From positions 1 to 64,000 of the forward strand of contig NZ_LT985748.1 in assembly GCF_900290115.1 (NCBI RefSeq): 64,000 nt of DNA, written 5' to 3'. The number at the start of each line of letters is the position of its first letter. Position 1 is the stretch's first letter. The stretch is from Alistipes sp. Marseille-P5061. GTDB lineage: Bacteria > Bacteroidota > Bacteroidia > Bacteroidales > Rikenellaceae. A program made the translations under genes and the position numbers. Shown here piece after piece: positions 52,893 through 60,872 of this stretch. The notes under the pieces were generated by a model. The model was not told the DNA's origin, searched no databases, and saw only the letters and a program-made list of their open reading frames with translations.

Positions 52893-53915
52893 TCAGAGGT
52901 CGTGCGACAGCGGGGCGGGAACGGCCCCCGAGAGGTCGTAGTCGCCCCACCGCTCGGCAATGAGGTCGAGCGTTGCGTAGAGCTCTTCGACGTCGAGCGT
53001 CGTGACCAGCTTCAGCCGCGTCTCCTTGAAGTTGGGCAGCCCCTTGAAGTAGTTGGTCAGGTGGCGCCGCATCTCGAGGATGCCGACGTAGTCGCCCTTC
53101 ACCTCGAGCGACTTGGCGAGGTGCTCGCGGGCGATGGCCACCCGCTCCCGGACCGAGGGCTGCGGCAGCACCTCGCCCGTGGCCAGATAGTGCTTCACCT
53201 CGCGGAAAATCCAGGGCCGGCCGTAGGTCGCGCGGCCAATCATCACGCCGTCGACGCCGTAGCGGTCGAACATCTCGGCGGCACGGGGCCCCGAGTCGAC
53301 GTCGCCGTTGCCGATGATGGGGATGTGGATGGCGGGGTTGTTCTTCACCCGCCCGATGAGCGTCCAGTCGGCCTCGCCGCGGTACATCTGGGCCCGCGTG
53401 CGGCCGTGGATGGTGAGCGCCGCGATGCCGACGTCCTGCAGCCGCAGGGCTATCTCCTCGATGTTCTTCGACTCGTCGTCCCACCCCAGCCGCGTCTTGA
53501 CCGTCACGGGTTTCCGCACGGCGCGGACAATCTGGCGCGTCATCTCGACCATCAGCGGCACGTCGCGCATCATGCCCGAACCGGCGCCGCGCCCGGCAAT
53601 CTTCTTGACCGGGCAGCCGAAGTTGATGTCGATGATGTCGGGGTCGGCCGCCTCGGCCATGCGGGCCGCCTCGACCATCGGCTCGATGAGGTGTCCGTAG
53701 ATTTGGATGCCCACGGGGCGCTCCGCGTCGTCGATTTCGAGCTTCTTGAGCGATTTGGCGGCGTCGCGGATAAGGCCGTCCGAGGAGATGAACTCCGTGT
53801 AGACCACGTCGGCGCCGAAGCGCTTGCACATGTAGCGGAACGAGGGGTCGGTCACGTCCTCCATCGGGGCGAGCAGCAGCGGCTTCTCCCCGAGTTCTAT
53901 GTCGGCGATTTTCAT
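52893..53915 (-). CDS. dusB: tRNA-dihydrouridine synthase DusB
   Basis: FMN-dependent enzyme reducing uridine to dihydrouridine in the tRNA D-loop, 340 residues. The TIM barrel begins KPLLLAPMEDVTDPSFRYMC, with QIYGHLIEPMVEAARMAEAA and the catalytic Cys in DIINFGCPVKK-type sequence (DIIDINFGCPVKKIAGRGAG). FMN-binding segments are KTRLGWDDES, LTIHGRTRAQMYRGEADW, IPIIGNGDVDSG and GVMIGRATYGRPWIF. A C-terminal helical domain binds tRNA. The ATG at 53915 overlaps the upstream stop as ATGA, so it is translationally coupled to the CNNM-type gene. Confidence 0.95.
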   Translation of the reverse strand: MKIADIELGEKPLLLAPMEDVTDPSFRYMCKRFGADVVYTEFISSDGLIRDAAKSLKKLEIDDAERPVGIQIYGHLIEPMVEAARMAEAADPDIIDINFGCPVKKIAGRGAGSGMMRDVPLMVEMTRQIVRAVRKPVTVKTRLGWDDESKNIEEIALRLQDVGIAALTIHGRTRAQMYRGEADWTLIGRVKNNPAIHIPIIGNGDVDSGPRAAEMFDRYGVDGVMIGRATYGRPWIFREVKHYLATGEVLPQPSVRERVAIAREHLAKSLEVKGDYVGILEMRRHLTNYFKGLPNFKETRLKLVTTLDVEELYATLDLIAERWGDYDLSGAVPAPLSHDL

Positions 53916-55189
53916 GCTTCGGGTGTTTTGATGCGGGTGACGAGGATTTTGTCGATGCGCACGCCGTCCATGTCGACGATTTCGAGGCGCAGCCCCTTCC
54001 AGTCGACCTGCTCGCCCGTCTGGGGAATGTGGCCCGTCAGGTCGAGGAAGAGGCCGCTGACGGTGTTGTAGGCGTTGTCGAGCGGCGTGCCGTCCATGCC
54101 GAAGTGGGTCAGCAGGTCGAAGAAGGGGCACTGCCCGTCGACCAGGCAGCTGCCGTCCTCGCGCGTGACGATGTCGGGCTCCTCCTCGCCGTCGGGAATC
54201 TCGCCCACGAGCGCCTCGAAGATATCCTTGAGGGTGATGATGCCCCGCGTGAGGCCGAACTCGTCGAAGACCACGCCGTAGCCGAGCTGCTCGTTGCGCA
54301 GCTGCTCGAGGGCGCCGTAGACCTCGAGCCCCTCGTGGAAGAACTTGACCGGTTCGAGGTGCCGTTCGAGCGAGAAGCCGGGCTCGTGGAGGTGCTGGAA
54401 GAGCTCCTTGAGGTAGACCACGCCGATGAGCGAGTCGAGGCTGCCCCGGCCCACGGGGTAGCGGTTGTGGGGGTGGGCGTTCACCACGGCGCGGATTTCA
54501 TCGGGCGTCATCCCGACCTCGAGCCACGTCAGTTCGCCGCGGGGCGTCATGATGGATTCGACCCGGCGGTCGCCCAGCGAGAAGACGCGCCCGACGATTT
54601 TCTGCTCGACCTCCTGCACCTCGCCCTCCTCGGCCCCCTCGCGGATGATGGAGCGAATCTCCTCCTCGGTGACGCGGCTCCCGGTCTTCTCGATGCCCAT
54701 CAGGCGGGTGATGCCCGCCGTGCTGCGCGAGAGCAGCCAGACGAAGGGCGAGGCGACGAGCGAGAGCAGGTGCATGGGGCGCGAGACGGCGCAGGCGGTC
54801 TTCTCGGCGGCGTTCATGCCGATGCGCTTGGGAACCAGCTCGCCGAAGATGAGCGTGAGGTAGGTGACCGCAATGACGATGAGGACCTGTGCCGTGGCGG
54901 CTGCCGCGCGCGGCGGGATGCCCAGTGCGGCCAGCTCGTGACCGAAGCGTTCGGCCAGCGCATCGCCCGAGTAGATACCCGTGAGGATGCCGATGAGCGT
55001 GATGCCGATTTGGATGGTCGAGAGGAAGCGGTCGGGGTTCTCGATGAGCCGCAGTGCGCGGCGTGCCCCGGCGTTGCCCGCGCGCGACTCCAGGTCGAGC
55101 TTCGAGCGGCGGGCGGAGATGAGTGCTATTTCCGACATGGCGAAGAGGCCGTTGAGCAGAATCAGCACCAGAATGATGATAATTTCCAT
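53912..55189 (-). CDS. CNNM/CorC-type membrane protein with CBS domains
   Basis: A 425-residue hemolysin-C/CNNM family protein, members of which affect Mg2+ or Co2+ transport. The N-terminal DUF21 membrane domain has about four helices (MEIIIILVLILLNGLFAMSE, IGITLIGILTGIYSGD, VLIVIAVTYLTLIFGELVPK). A CBS pair follows with EEEIRSIIREGAEEGEVQ, RRVESIMTPRGELTWLEV and FDEFGLTRGIITLKDIFEAL. A C-terminal CorC_HlyC domain (CPFFDLLTHFGM and LFLDLTGHIPQTGEQV) ends the protein. The start at 55189 is behind a TATCTTTG box. With mgtE in the same window this is a second possible Mg2+ handling system. Confidence 0.92.
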   Translation of the reverse strand: MEIIIILVLILLNGLFAMSEIALISARRSKLDLESRAGNAGARRALRLIENPDRFLSTIQIGITLIGILTGIYSGDALAERFGHELAALGIPPRAAAATAQVLIVIAVTYLTLIFGELVPKRIGMNAAEKTACAVSRPMHLLSLVASPFVWLLSRSTAGITRLMGIEKTGSRVTEEEIRSIIREGAEEGEVQEVEQKIVGRVFSLGDRRVESIMTPRGELTWLEVGMTPDEIRAVVNAHPHNRYPVGRGSLDSLIGVVYLKELFQHLHEPGFSLERHLEPVKFFHEGLEVYGALEQLRNEQLGYGVVFDEFGLTRGIITLKDIFEALVGEIPDGEEEPDIVTREDGSCLVDGQCPFFDLLTHFGMDGTPLDNAYNTVSGLFLDLTGHIPQTGEQVDWKGLRLEIVDMDGVRIDKILVTRIKTPEA

Positions 55190-55221
55190 AGAAGGTGCGG
55201 AAAAATCCGTCGTTTTGTCTG

Positions 55222-55229
55222 CAAAGATA
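55222..55229 (-). promoter_or_regulatory. -7 box of the CNNM-dusB operon
   Basis: The minus strand reads TATCTTTG, 33 nt before the ATG at 55189. No TTG at -33 is clear. Confidence 0.6.
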
Positions 55230-55292
55230 GGCATAGTTTCCGAAAGCGGAAAATCGCAGGGGCGGTTCGCGGCGGGAAACTTGCGCCGGAGG

Positions 55293-55323
55293 TTGATTTT
55301 CCGGGGAAAAAGCGTTAAATTTG
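55293..55323 (+). promoter_or_regulatory. Promoter of argS
   Basis: TTG (55293-55295) and TAAATTTG (55316-55323) are 20 nt apart, one of the best consensus matches in the window. The leader is about 30 nt. Confidence 0.82.
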
Positions 55324-55359
55324 CACCCTGATTCCGAATAGAAAAGTAATTACACGGTT

Positions 55360-57141
55360 ATGAATATCGAGAACTTTGTTACGGAGGCGGCCCGTCGTGC
55401 CGCCGAAGCTCTTTACGGCCCGCTCGAGGGCGAGCAGCTGCAGCTCCAGAAGACCCGCCGCGAATTCGAGGGCGACTATACGCTGGTGACCTTCCCGCTG
55501 CTGCGACGAAGCCGCAAGTCGCCCGAGGTCACCGCGACCGAGCTGGGCACCTACATGAAGGAGCACAACCCCGAAATCAGCTCCTTCAACGTGGTCAAGG
55601 GCTTCCTGAACCTCGTGCTCGACGGCTCGTTCTGGGCCGACCGCTTCGACGAGCTGGCCGCGCAGGAGAACTACGGCTGCCAGCCCTCGACCGGCCGCAC
55701 CGTGATGATTGAATACTCGTCGCCCAACACCAACAAGCCGCTCCACCTGGGCCACATCCGCAACAACCTGCTGGGCTACTCCGTGGCGCAGATTCTCCAG
55801 GCCAACGGCCACCGCGTCATCAAGGCCAACCTGGTCAACGACCGCGGCATCCACATCTGCAAGTCGATGCTGGCGTGGAAGCTCTACGGCGACGGCGAGA
55901 CGCCCGCCTCGACGGGCATGAAGGGCGACCACCTGGTGGGCAAGTACTACGTCGAGTTCGACAAGCACTACAAGGCCCAAATCAAGGAGCTCATGGCCGA
56001 GGGCCAGAGCGAGGAGGAGGCCAAGAAGAACGCCCCCATCATGCGCGAGGCGCAGGAGATGCTGCGCAAGTGGGAGGCGAAGGACCCCGAGGTCTACGCT
56101 CTGTGGGAGATGATGAACGGCTGGGTCTACGAGGGCTTCGACGTCACCTACCGGGCGCTGGGCGTCGATTTCGACAAGGTCTACTACGAGTCGCAGACCT
56201 ACCTGCTGGGCAAGTCGCTCGTCGAGGAGGGGCTGCGCAAGGGGGTCTTCTACCGCCGCCCCGACAACTCGGTGTGGATTGACCTGCGCGCCGACGGTCT
56301 GGACGAGAAGCTGCTGCTGCGCGGCGACGGCACGTCGGTCTACATGACGCAGGACCTCGGCACGGCCTACCGCCGCTTCGAGGACAACCGGCTCGACGAC
56401 ATGATTTACGTGGTGGGCAACGAGCAGAACTACCACTTCCAGGTGCTCAAGCTGGTGCTCAAGAAGCTGGGCTACGCCGAGTGGAGCGACCACATCACCC
56501 ACCTGTCGTACGGCATGGTCGAGCTGCCCGAGGGCAAGATGAAGTCGCGCGAGGGTACGGTGGTCGACGCCGACGACCTGATTGCCGACATGGTGCACAC
56601 GGCCCGCGAGATGTCGGCCGAGCTGGGCAAGCTCGACGGCTGCACGGAGGAGGAGGCCAACGCCGTCTCGACGATGGTGGGCCTCGGCGCGCTCAAGTAC
56701 TTCATCCTGAAGGTCGACCCCAAGAAGACGATGCTCTTCGACCCGCGCGAGTCGATTGACTTCAACGGCAATACGGGTCCCTTCATCCAGTACACCCACG
56801 CCCGCATCTGCTCGGTGCTGCGCAAGGCGGCCGAGGCGGGCATCGACTATTCGGAGCCGGTGCGTGCGTCCTATCTGCCCGAGGAGCGGGAGCTGGTCAA
56901 GATGCTGACCGAGTATCCGTCGGTGGTGAAGGCCGCCGGCGAGAACTTCGCCCCGTCGCTCATCGCTGCCTATGTCTACGAGCTGGCCAAGCAGTTCAAC
57001 GGATACTACCACGACCACTCGATTCTGAAGGAGGAGCAGGCCGACGTGCGCTGCATGCGGCTTCGCCTGGCACAGCAGGTGGCACGGGTCATCCGCCTGG
57101 GCATGAAGCTGTTGGGTATCGACGTCCCCGAGCGCATGTAA
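55360..57141 (+). CDS. argS: Arginine-tRNA ligase
   Basis: Class I aminoacyl-tRNA synthetase for arginine, 593 residues. The N-terminal tRNA D-loop binding domain is followed by the HIGH-type motif in EYSSPNTNKPLHLGHIRNNL and ANLVNDRGIHICKSM. A KMSKS-like loop GKMKSREGTVVDADDL comes next. The C-terminal anticodon-binding DALR domain ends in RLRLAQQVARVIRLGMKLLG. Length and motifs are normal. It has a strong promoter upstream and a strong terminator 28 nt after the stop, so it is monocistronic. Confidence 0.97.
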   Translation: MNIENFVTEAARRAAEALYGPLEGEQLQLQKTRREFEGDYTLVTFPLLRRSRKSPEVTATELGTYMKEHNPEISSFNVVKGFLNLVLDGSFWADRFDELAAQENYGCQPSTGRTVMIEYSSPNTNKPLHLGHIRNNLLGYSVAQILQANGHRVIKANLVNDRGIHICKSMLAWKLYGDGETPASTGMKGDHLVGKYYVEFDKHYKAQIKELMAEGQSEEEAKKNAPIMREAQEMLRKWEAKDPEVYALWEMMNGWVYEGFDVTYRALGVDFDKVYYESQTYLLGKSLVEEGLRKGVFYRRPDNSVWIDLRADGLDEKLLLRGDGTSVYMTQDLGTAYRRFEDNRLDDMIYVVGNEQNYHFQVLKLVLKKLGYAEWSDHITHLSYGMVELPEGKMKSREGTVVDADDLIADMVHTAREMSAELGKLDGCTEEEANAVSTMVGLGALKYFILKVDPKKTMLFDPRESIDFNGNTGPFIQYTHARICSVLRKAAEAGIDYSEPVRASYLPEERELVKMLTEYPSVVKAAGENFAPSLIAAYVYELAKQFNGYYHDHSILKEEQADVRCMRLRLAQQVARVIRLGMKLLGIDVPERM

Positions 57142-57169
57142 CCGCGCTCCGGACGTTGTCCGAAGAGGT

Positions 57170-57202
57170 GTCCCGGAAGCCGACGGCTTCCGGGACTTTT
57201 TT
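57170..57202 (+). terminator. Intrinsic terminator of argS
   Basis: GTCCCGGAAGCC (57170-57181) pairs perfectly with GGCTTCCGGGAC (57185-57196) around a 3-nt loop and is followed by six T residues. Confidence 0.94.
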
Positions 57203-57287
57203 GTGCGTTGCTGTCGTGCGGCCGGGGGCCGGCGTGGTACGAATCTTGCGAGTGGGGGAGTCAGCAACAACCAAACACACATTCAGC

Positions 57288-58289
57288 GTGAAAACATTCG
57301 TTACTACCTTCACCCTCTCTCTTGCGTTGTGTGCGGCCGCCGGTGCGACGGCCCAAAGCAAGAGCACGGCTCCGGCCCCTGCGCCCGATACCGTGATGCT
57401 GTCGGAGACGACCGACGGCGACTACCTCGTGCGCAGGTTCGTCGTCCGGCGGCTCGACGACACGAGCTTCTCGGTGCTCTACCGCATCGACTCGGCACGC
57501 CTCGTCTCGACGCTGAACGGCAATGCCGGGGAGCTCTCCGAACTGGATGCCTTCGTCTCGGGCGCGATGCACGATACGCTCCGGCAGCTCCGTTCGGTGG
57601 CGATTACGGGTTATGCCTCGCCCGACGGCCCGATGCAGTTCAACCGGACGCTGGCCCTCCACCGCGCCCAGGACCTCAAGGGGTATGTCGATGCGAAGTA
57701 CGCCCTTTCGCAGCATTGCCCCGTGAGCGTCAATACCGTCGTCGAGCCGTGGTCGGCCTGCAGGACGCTGGTCGCCGCCTCGAACATGCCCGAGCGGCAG
57801 GCGGTGCTCGACCTGCTGGACCGCAAACTGTCGGACGCCACCCTCGAGGCGAAGCTCAAGGCGATGCCCGCGGCGTGGAATTACCTCAAACACAACATCC
57901 TGCCGACGATGCGCCGGGCCACGCTGGTGGTCGTCTACAACGACGGCAACGTGTTCGTGCAGCGCACGATGTTGCCCAAGGCGGCCCCTGCGCCCGCTCC
58001 GGCGGCCAAGGGATGCGGTGACAACTGCCCGTGTGAGGTCATCGACCGCTCCATCACCGGCATCATCGTCGAGATGCCCGAGGAGGATGCCGGACAGTAC
58101 CGCCGCCAGCTCCGCCGCCAGTTCCGTGACGAGGTGCGCGACGTCCGTCACGACGCCCGAGTGGCCGGCAAGGTCGAGAAGGAGCAGCTGCGCGGCATGA
58201 AGCAGGTCTCGAAGAAGGAGGCCAAGGCGGCCAAGAAGGCCGAAAAGGCGGCCCGCAAGAGTGCCCGCGAGCTGGAGCGGCTGCGTTAA
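57288..58289 (+). CDS. Exported OmpA-like protein with basic C-terminal helix
   Basis: A 333-residue exported protein read from a GTG at 57288. The GTG is followed by KTFVTTFTLSLALCAAAGATAQ, a good signal peptide. Residues of the middle domain (VAITGYASPDGPMQFNRTLA then LHRAQDLKGYVDAKY) resemble the OmpA-like peptidoglycan-associated domains seen near Bacteroidales fimbrial clusters. A Cys-rich loop GCGDNCPCEVID lies near residue 243. The last 80 residues are predicted helical and end in a Lys/Ala/Arg-rich segment (KKEAKAAKKAEKAARKSARE). The gene is isolated between terminators; its promoter is not clear. Anchoring to peptidoglycan is likely; the precise role is unknown. Confidence 0.72.
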   Translation: MKTFVTTFTLSLALCAAAGATAQSKSTAPAPAPDTVMLSETTDGDYLVRRFVVRRLDDTSFSVLYRIDSARLVSTLNGNAGELSELDAFVSGAMHDTLRQLRSVAITGYASPDGPMQFNRTLALHRAQDLKGYVDAKYALSQHCPVSVNTVVEPWSACRTLVAASNMPERQAVLDLLDRKLSDATLEAKLKAMPAAWNYLKHNILPTMRRATLVVVYNDGNVFVQRTMLPKAAPAPAPAAKGCGDNCPCEVIDRSITGIIVEMPEEDAGQYRRQLRRQFRDEVRDVRHDARVAGKVEKEQLRGMKQVSKKEAKAAKKAEKAARKSARELERLR

Positions 58290-58331
58290 GCCGGCCGCCG
58301 TGGGGCGTGCCGCAAGGCATGCTGCGAAGTG

Positions 58332-58370
58332 CGGAGCGGTCTTCCCGAGCGAAGGCCGCTCCGCTTTTTG
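58332..58370 (+). terminator. Intrinsic terminator after the OmpA-like gene
   Basis: GCGGAGCGGTCTTC (58332-58345) pairs with GAAGGCCGCTCCGC (58352-58365), 14 bp with one G-U, followed by five T residues. Confidence 0.92.
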
Positions 58371-58672
58371 GGTTGAGGCGTGTCTCGGGGGAGGGCGAGT
58401 GTTTCCGAAACGGCATTTTTTAGAGTGCCGCTTCCGGAAGATGTTCCGGAGCCACGCCGCGCCGCCGGCCCGGGTGCCACCCCCTCTTTCTCCGCCTCGG
58501 AGCAGCGCCGCAGCCCAGTCCGAGTGCCACCTCCCTCTTTCTTCGCCCCGGCGCGGCCCGGCCCGAGTGCCACCCCCTCTTTCTCCGCTCCGGAGCAGCG
58601 CCGTGGCTGGCCCGAGTAACCCCCTCTCTCCGCCCCGGAGCGGCGCTGCGGCCCGGGCCGGAAAAGAAAAAT
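58371..58672. repeat. Spacer with a ~48-bp repeat in four copies
   Basis: Units beginning GAGTGCCACCCCCTCTTTCTCCG or close variants start at about 58474, 58524, 58568 and 58616. Each is followed by a CGGAGCAGCGCCG-like half (spacings 50, 44 and 48 nt). No gene is supported between the terminator at 58332 and the promoter at 58673. Confidence 0.75.
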
Positions 58673-58702
58673 TTGCAGATTCAAAGGGATTTGCTATCTT
58701 TG
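58673..58702 (+). promoter_or_regulatory. Promoter of the 95-residue protein gene
   Basis: TTG (58673-58675) and TATCTTTG (58695-58702) are 19 nt apart, a near-ideal Bacteroidetes promoter. The leader is about 25 nt. Confidence 0.82.
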
Positions 58703-58732
58703 CTCACAATTCATTAAAATCCGTTTACGATT

Positions 58733-59020
58733 ATGGCAAATTTGAGAGACCTGAAGAAGGAGATTGACTATCGTCTTGAGGAGGTCGTTTTCGACTGCGA
58801 TATGGCCATTTGTTTCCAGCCCTCGAAGGAGAAGGAGATTTTCGACGTGATGCAGGACGCCGTTGCCGTGCGCAACGCCCTCTTCGTCAAGGCGAACAAT
58901 CCCGCCGAGCCGCACAACCGCTCGCTCGTGCGCAAGCACTACACCGCGCTGCGTGCAGAGATGGTTGCCGAGTACGACAAGCTCTTCAAGCGGCTGAGCG
59001 AAATCAACGAGGCCAAGTAG
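58733..59020 (+). CDS. Conserved small helical protein of unknown function
   Basis: A 95-residue soluble protein, MANLRDLKKEIDYRLEEVVF onwards, predicted mostly helical. Its charged amphipathic helices include KEKEIFDVMQDAVAVRNALF and KHYTALRAEMVAEYDKLFKR. There is no signal peptide or membrane segment. It has a strong dedicated promoter and terminator, suggesting substantial expression. I recognise it only as the kind of small protein conserved in Bacteroidales; no function can be assigned. Confidence 0.82.
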   Translation: MANLRDLKKEIDYRLEEVVFDCDMAICFQPSKEKEIFDVMQDAVAVRNALFVKANNPAEPHNRSLVRKHYTALRAEMVAEYDKLFKRLSEINEAK

Positions 59021-59043
59021 CGGCCATCCCTTCGCAAAACATG

Positions 59044-59078
59044 CGGGGCGGGAGTGCAACTCCCGCCCCGTTTTGTTT
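59044..59078 (+). terminator. Intrinsic terminator after the 95-residue protein gene
   Basis: CGGGGCGGGAGT (59044-59055) pairs perfectly with ACTCCCGCCCCG (59059-59070) around a 3-nt loop, and TTTTGTTT follows. The remaining 184 nt up to the proC stop are low-complexity GCGGCCGCTCTTT-like repeats with no gene. Confidence 0.92.
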
Positions 59079-59262
59079 GCTTCACGCGGCTGTTCTTTAC
59101 TCGGCCGCTCTTTTCGCGGCTTTGCTTTCCGCGGCCATTCTTTTTGACGCTGTTCTCCCTGCGGCCGCTCTCTTTGCGCCCGGCTCGCTGCTCCACGCCC
59201 GACGCCCGATTCAGCGCCCTACGTTCGGCTCCGGAGCCTTCACCCCTTGCCCGGCCCCGGAC

Positions 59263-60042
59263 TTAGCGCCCCTCGATGGCGTCGACGGCGTCGATAAGTG
59301 CGCCGCGCAGTCCCCGCCGCTCGAGCTCCGCCACGCCGCGGATGGTCGTGCCGCCCGGCGAGCAGACCTGGTCCTTGAGCCGGGCGGGGAGCTCGCCGCT
59401 CTCCAGCTGGAGCCGCCCCGTGCCGACCACCATCTGGCTCACCATGCGGTAGGCCTCGTCGCGGGCGATGCCGTGCTTGACGGCGGCGTCGGCCAGCGCC
59501 TCGATTGAGAGCGCGATGAAGGCCGGCCCGCATCCGCAGATGGTGCCCGCGGCGCTCAGCTGCGCCGTGTCGACCACCGGAAGCAGCCCAATCCGGCCGA
59601 AGAGCTCCCGTACGGCCTGCCACTCCGCATCGCTGAGCGAATGGCGCCGCTCGCAGACGATGATGCCCTCGCCCACCGAGACCGGCGTGTTGGGAATCGT
59701 CGAGAGGTGGTGCGTGCCGGGTGCGAGCAGCCGTTCGTAGTCGTCGAAGCACCATCCGGCCGCCACCGAGATGAGACACTTGCCGCGCAGTGCGTCGCGC
59801 AGCGGCGCGAGCACCTCCTCGACCTGGTGGGGCTTCACGGCCACGACGACCGTGTCGGCAAAGTCGACCACCTCGGCCGCCTGCCGGAAGGCCCGGATGC
59901 CGCTCCGTTGCGTGTTGCGCCGCAGCTTGTCGAAGTCGCGGGCGCAGGCCCCCATCTCCTCCGCCGCAAGGGCCCCCTTGCGGAGCAGCCCCTCGGCCAA
60001 TGCGCGGCCCATGTTGCCGAAGCCGATGAAGCCGAGTCTCAT
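59263..60042 (-). CDS. proC: Pyrroline-5-carboxylate reductase
   Basis: NADPH-dependent last enzyme of proline synthesis, 259 residues. The N-terminal Rossmann motif is MRLGFIGFGNMGRALAEGLL, then VVVAVKPHQVEEVLAPLRDA. The C-terminal helical domain has the family signature DQVCSPGGTTIRGVAELERR, with GCGPAFIALSIEALADAAVK. The ATG at 60042 overlaps the stop of the upstream YggS-family gene as ATGA. The yggS-proC arrangement is widely conserved and reflects PLP homeostasis linked to proline metabolism. Confidence 0.95.
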   Translation of the reverse strand: MRLGFIGFGNMGRALAEGLLRKGALAAEEMGACARDFDKLRRNTQRSGIRAFRQAAEVVDFADTVVVAVKPHQVEEVLAPLRDALRGKCLISVAAGWCFDDYERLLAPGTHHLSTIPNTPVSVGEGIIVCERRHSLSDAEWQAVRELFGRIGLLPVVDTAQLSAAGTICGCGPAFIALSIEALADAAVKHGIARDEAYRMVSQMVVGTGRLQLESGELPARLKDQVCSPGGTTIRGVAELERRGLRGALIDAVDAIEGR

Positions 60043-60716
60043 AGCGTGAAGGGTTTCGAGTAGTCGCGCTCGCCGAAGATGAGCGACCCGACCCGCACCT
60101 GGGTCGAGCCGCAGGCGACGGCCAGCTGATAGTCGTGCGACATGCCCATCGAGAGGGTGTCGAAATCGGCGCCGAAGCGGGGGCGCAGCTCGTCGAAGAG
60201 CTGCTTGAGGCGGCGGAAGTCGCGGCGGATGTGCTCCTCGTCGTCGGTGTTGGTGGCGATGCCCATCACGCCGCGGACGCGGAGCGCCGTTGCGGCGGCG
60301 AAGGGCTCCGAGGAGAGGTACTCCCTCAGCTCGTCGGGCTCCCAGCCCGATTTGGTCTCCTCGTCGGCGACGTGAATCTCGAGCAGGATGTCCAGCCGGC
60401 GGCCGCACTTCGCCGCTTCGTGCTGCAGCGCCTCGACCAGCCGCGCGCTGTCGACCGACTCGACCAGCGAGACGAACGGCGCAATGTACTTCACCTTGTT
60501 GGTCTGAAGATGACCTATCATGTGCCACTCGATATCCTTGGGCAGCACTTCGTATTTTGCCCGCAGCTCCTGCGGGCGGCTCTCGCCGAAGAGGCGTTGC
60601 CCGGCGTCGTAGGCCTCCCGGATGGCTTCGACCGGGTGGGTCTTCGAGACGGCGACGAGCCTTACCCCTTCGGGCAGCGACTCCCGCACGCGGGCCAGTT
60701 GTTCCTTTACCGACAT
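60039..60716 (-). CDS. YggS/PLPBP family pyridoxal phosphate homeostasis protein
   Basis: A 225-residue PLP-binding TIM-barrel protein without known catalysis that buffers pyridoxal phosphate. The PLP lysine is in RLVAVSKTHPVEAIREAYDA. Other signatures are RLFGESRPQELRAKYEVLPK, IEWHMIGHLQTNKVKYIAPF, VESVDSARLV and LSMGMSHDYQLAVACGSTQV with RVGSLIFGERDY. The family ENRVQE-type motif reads GESRPQE here, a modest variation. It is coupled by ATGA to proC. A TACATTTG box lies 25 nt upstream. Confidence 0.94.
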   Translation of the reverse strand: MSVKEQLARVRESLPEGVRLVAVSKTHPVEAIREAYDAGQRLFGESRPQELRAKYEVLPKDIEWHMIGHLQTNKVKYIAPFVSLVESVDSARLVEALQHEAAKCGRRLDILLEIHVADEETKSGWEPDELREYLSSEPFAAATALRVRGVMGIATNTDDEEHIRRDFRRLKQLFDELRPRFGADFDTLSMGMSHDYQLAVACGSTQVRVGSLIFGERDYSKPFTL

Positions 60717-60740
60717 GGTTGTCCGTTTTTTATGCAAGAA

Positions 60741-60748
60741 CAAATGTA
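60741..60748 (-). promoter_or_regulatory. -7 box of the yggS-proC operon
   Basis: The minus strand reads TACATTTG 25 nt before the ATG at 60716. The -33 element is not exact. Confidence 0.55.
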
Positions 60749-60811
60749 GCGAATTTTCGCGGAACGGCGATACGGCCGCCGAAATTTTCCGCCGCAGCCC
60801 CTCCGGGCGTT

Positions 60812-60841
60812 TTGCGGTTTGCCGAGAGTTTCCTATATTTG
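60812..60841 (+). promoter_or_regulatory. Promoter of the C69 dipeptidase gene
   Basis: TTG (60812-60814) and TATATTTG (60834-60841) are 19 nt apart. The leader to the ATG at 60873 is about 27 nt. Confidence 0.78.
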
Positions 60842-60872
60842 TATTTGTTCCAAAACCCAGTAACCAGAAAAA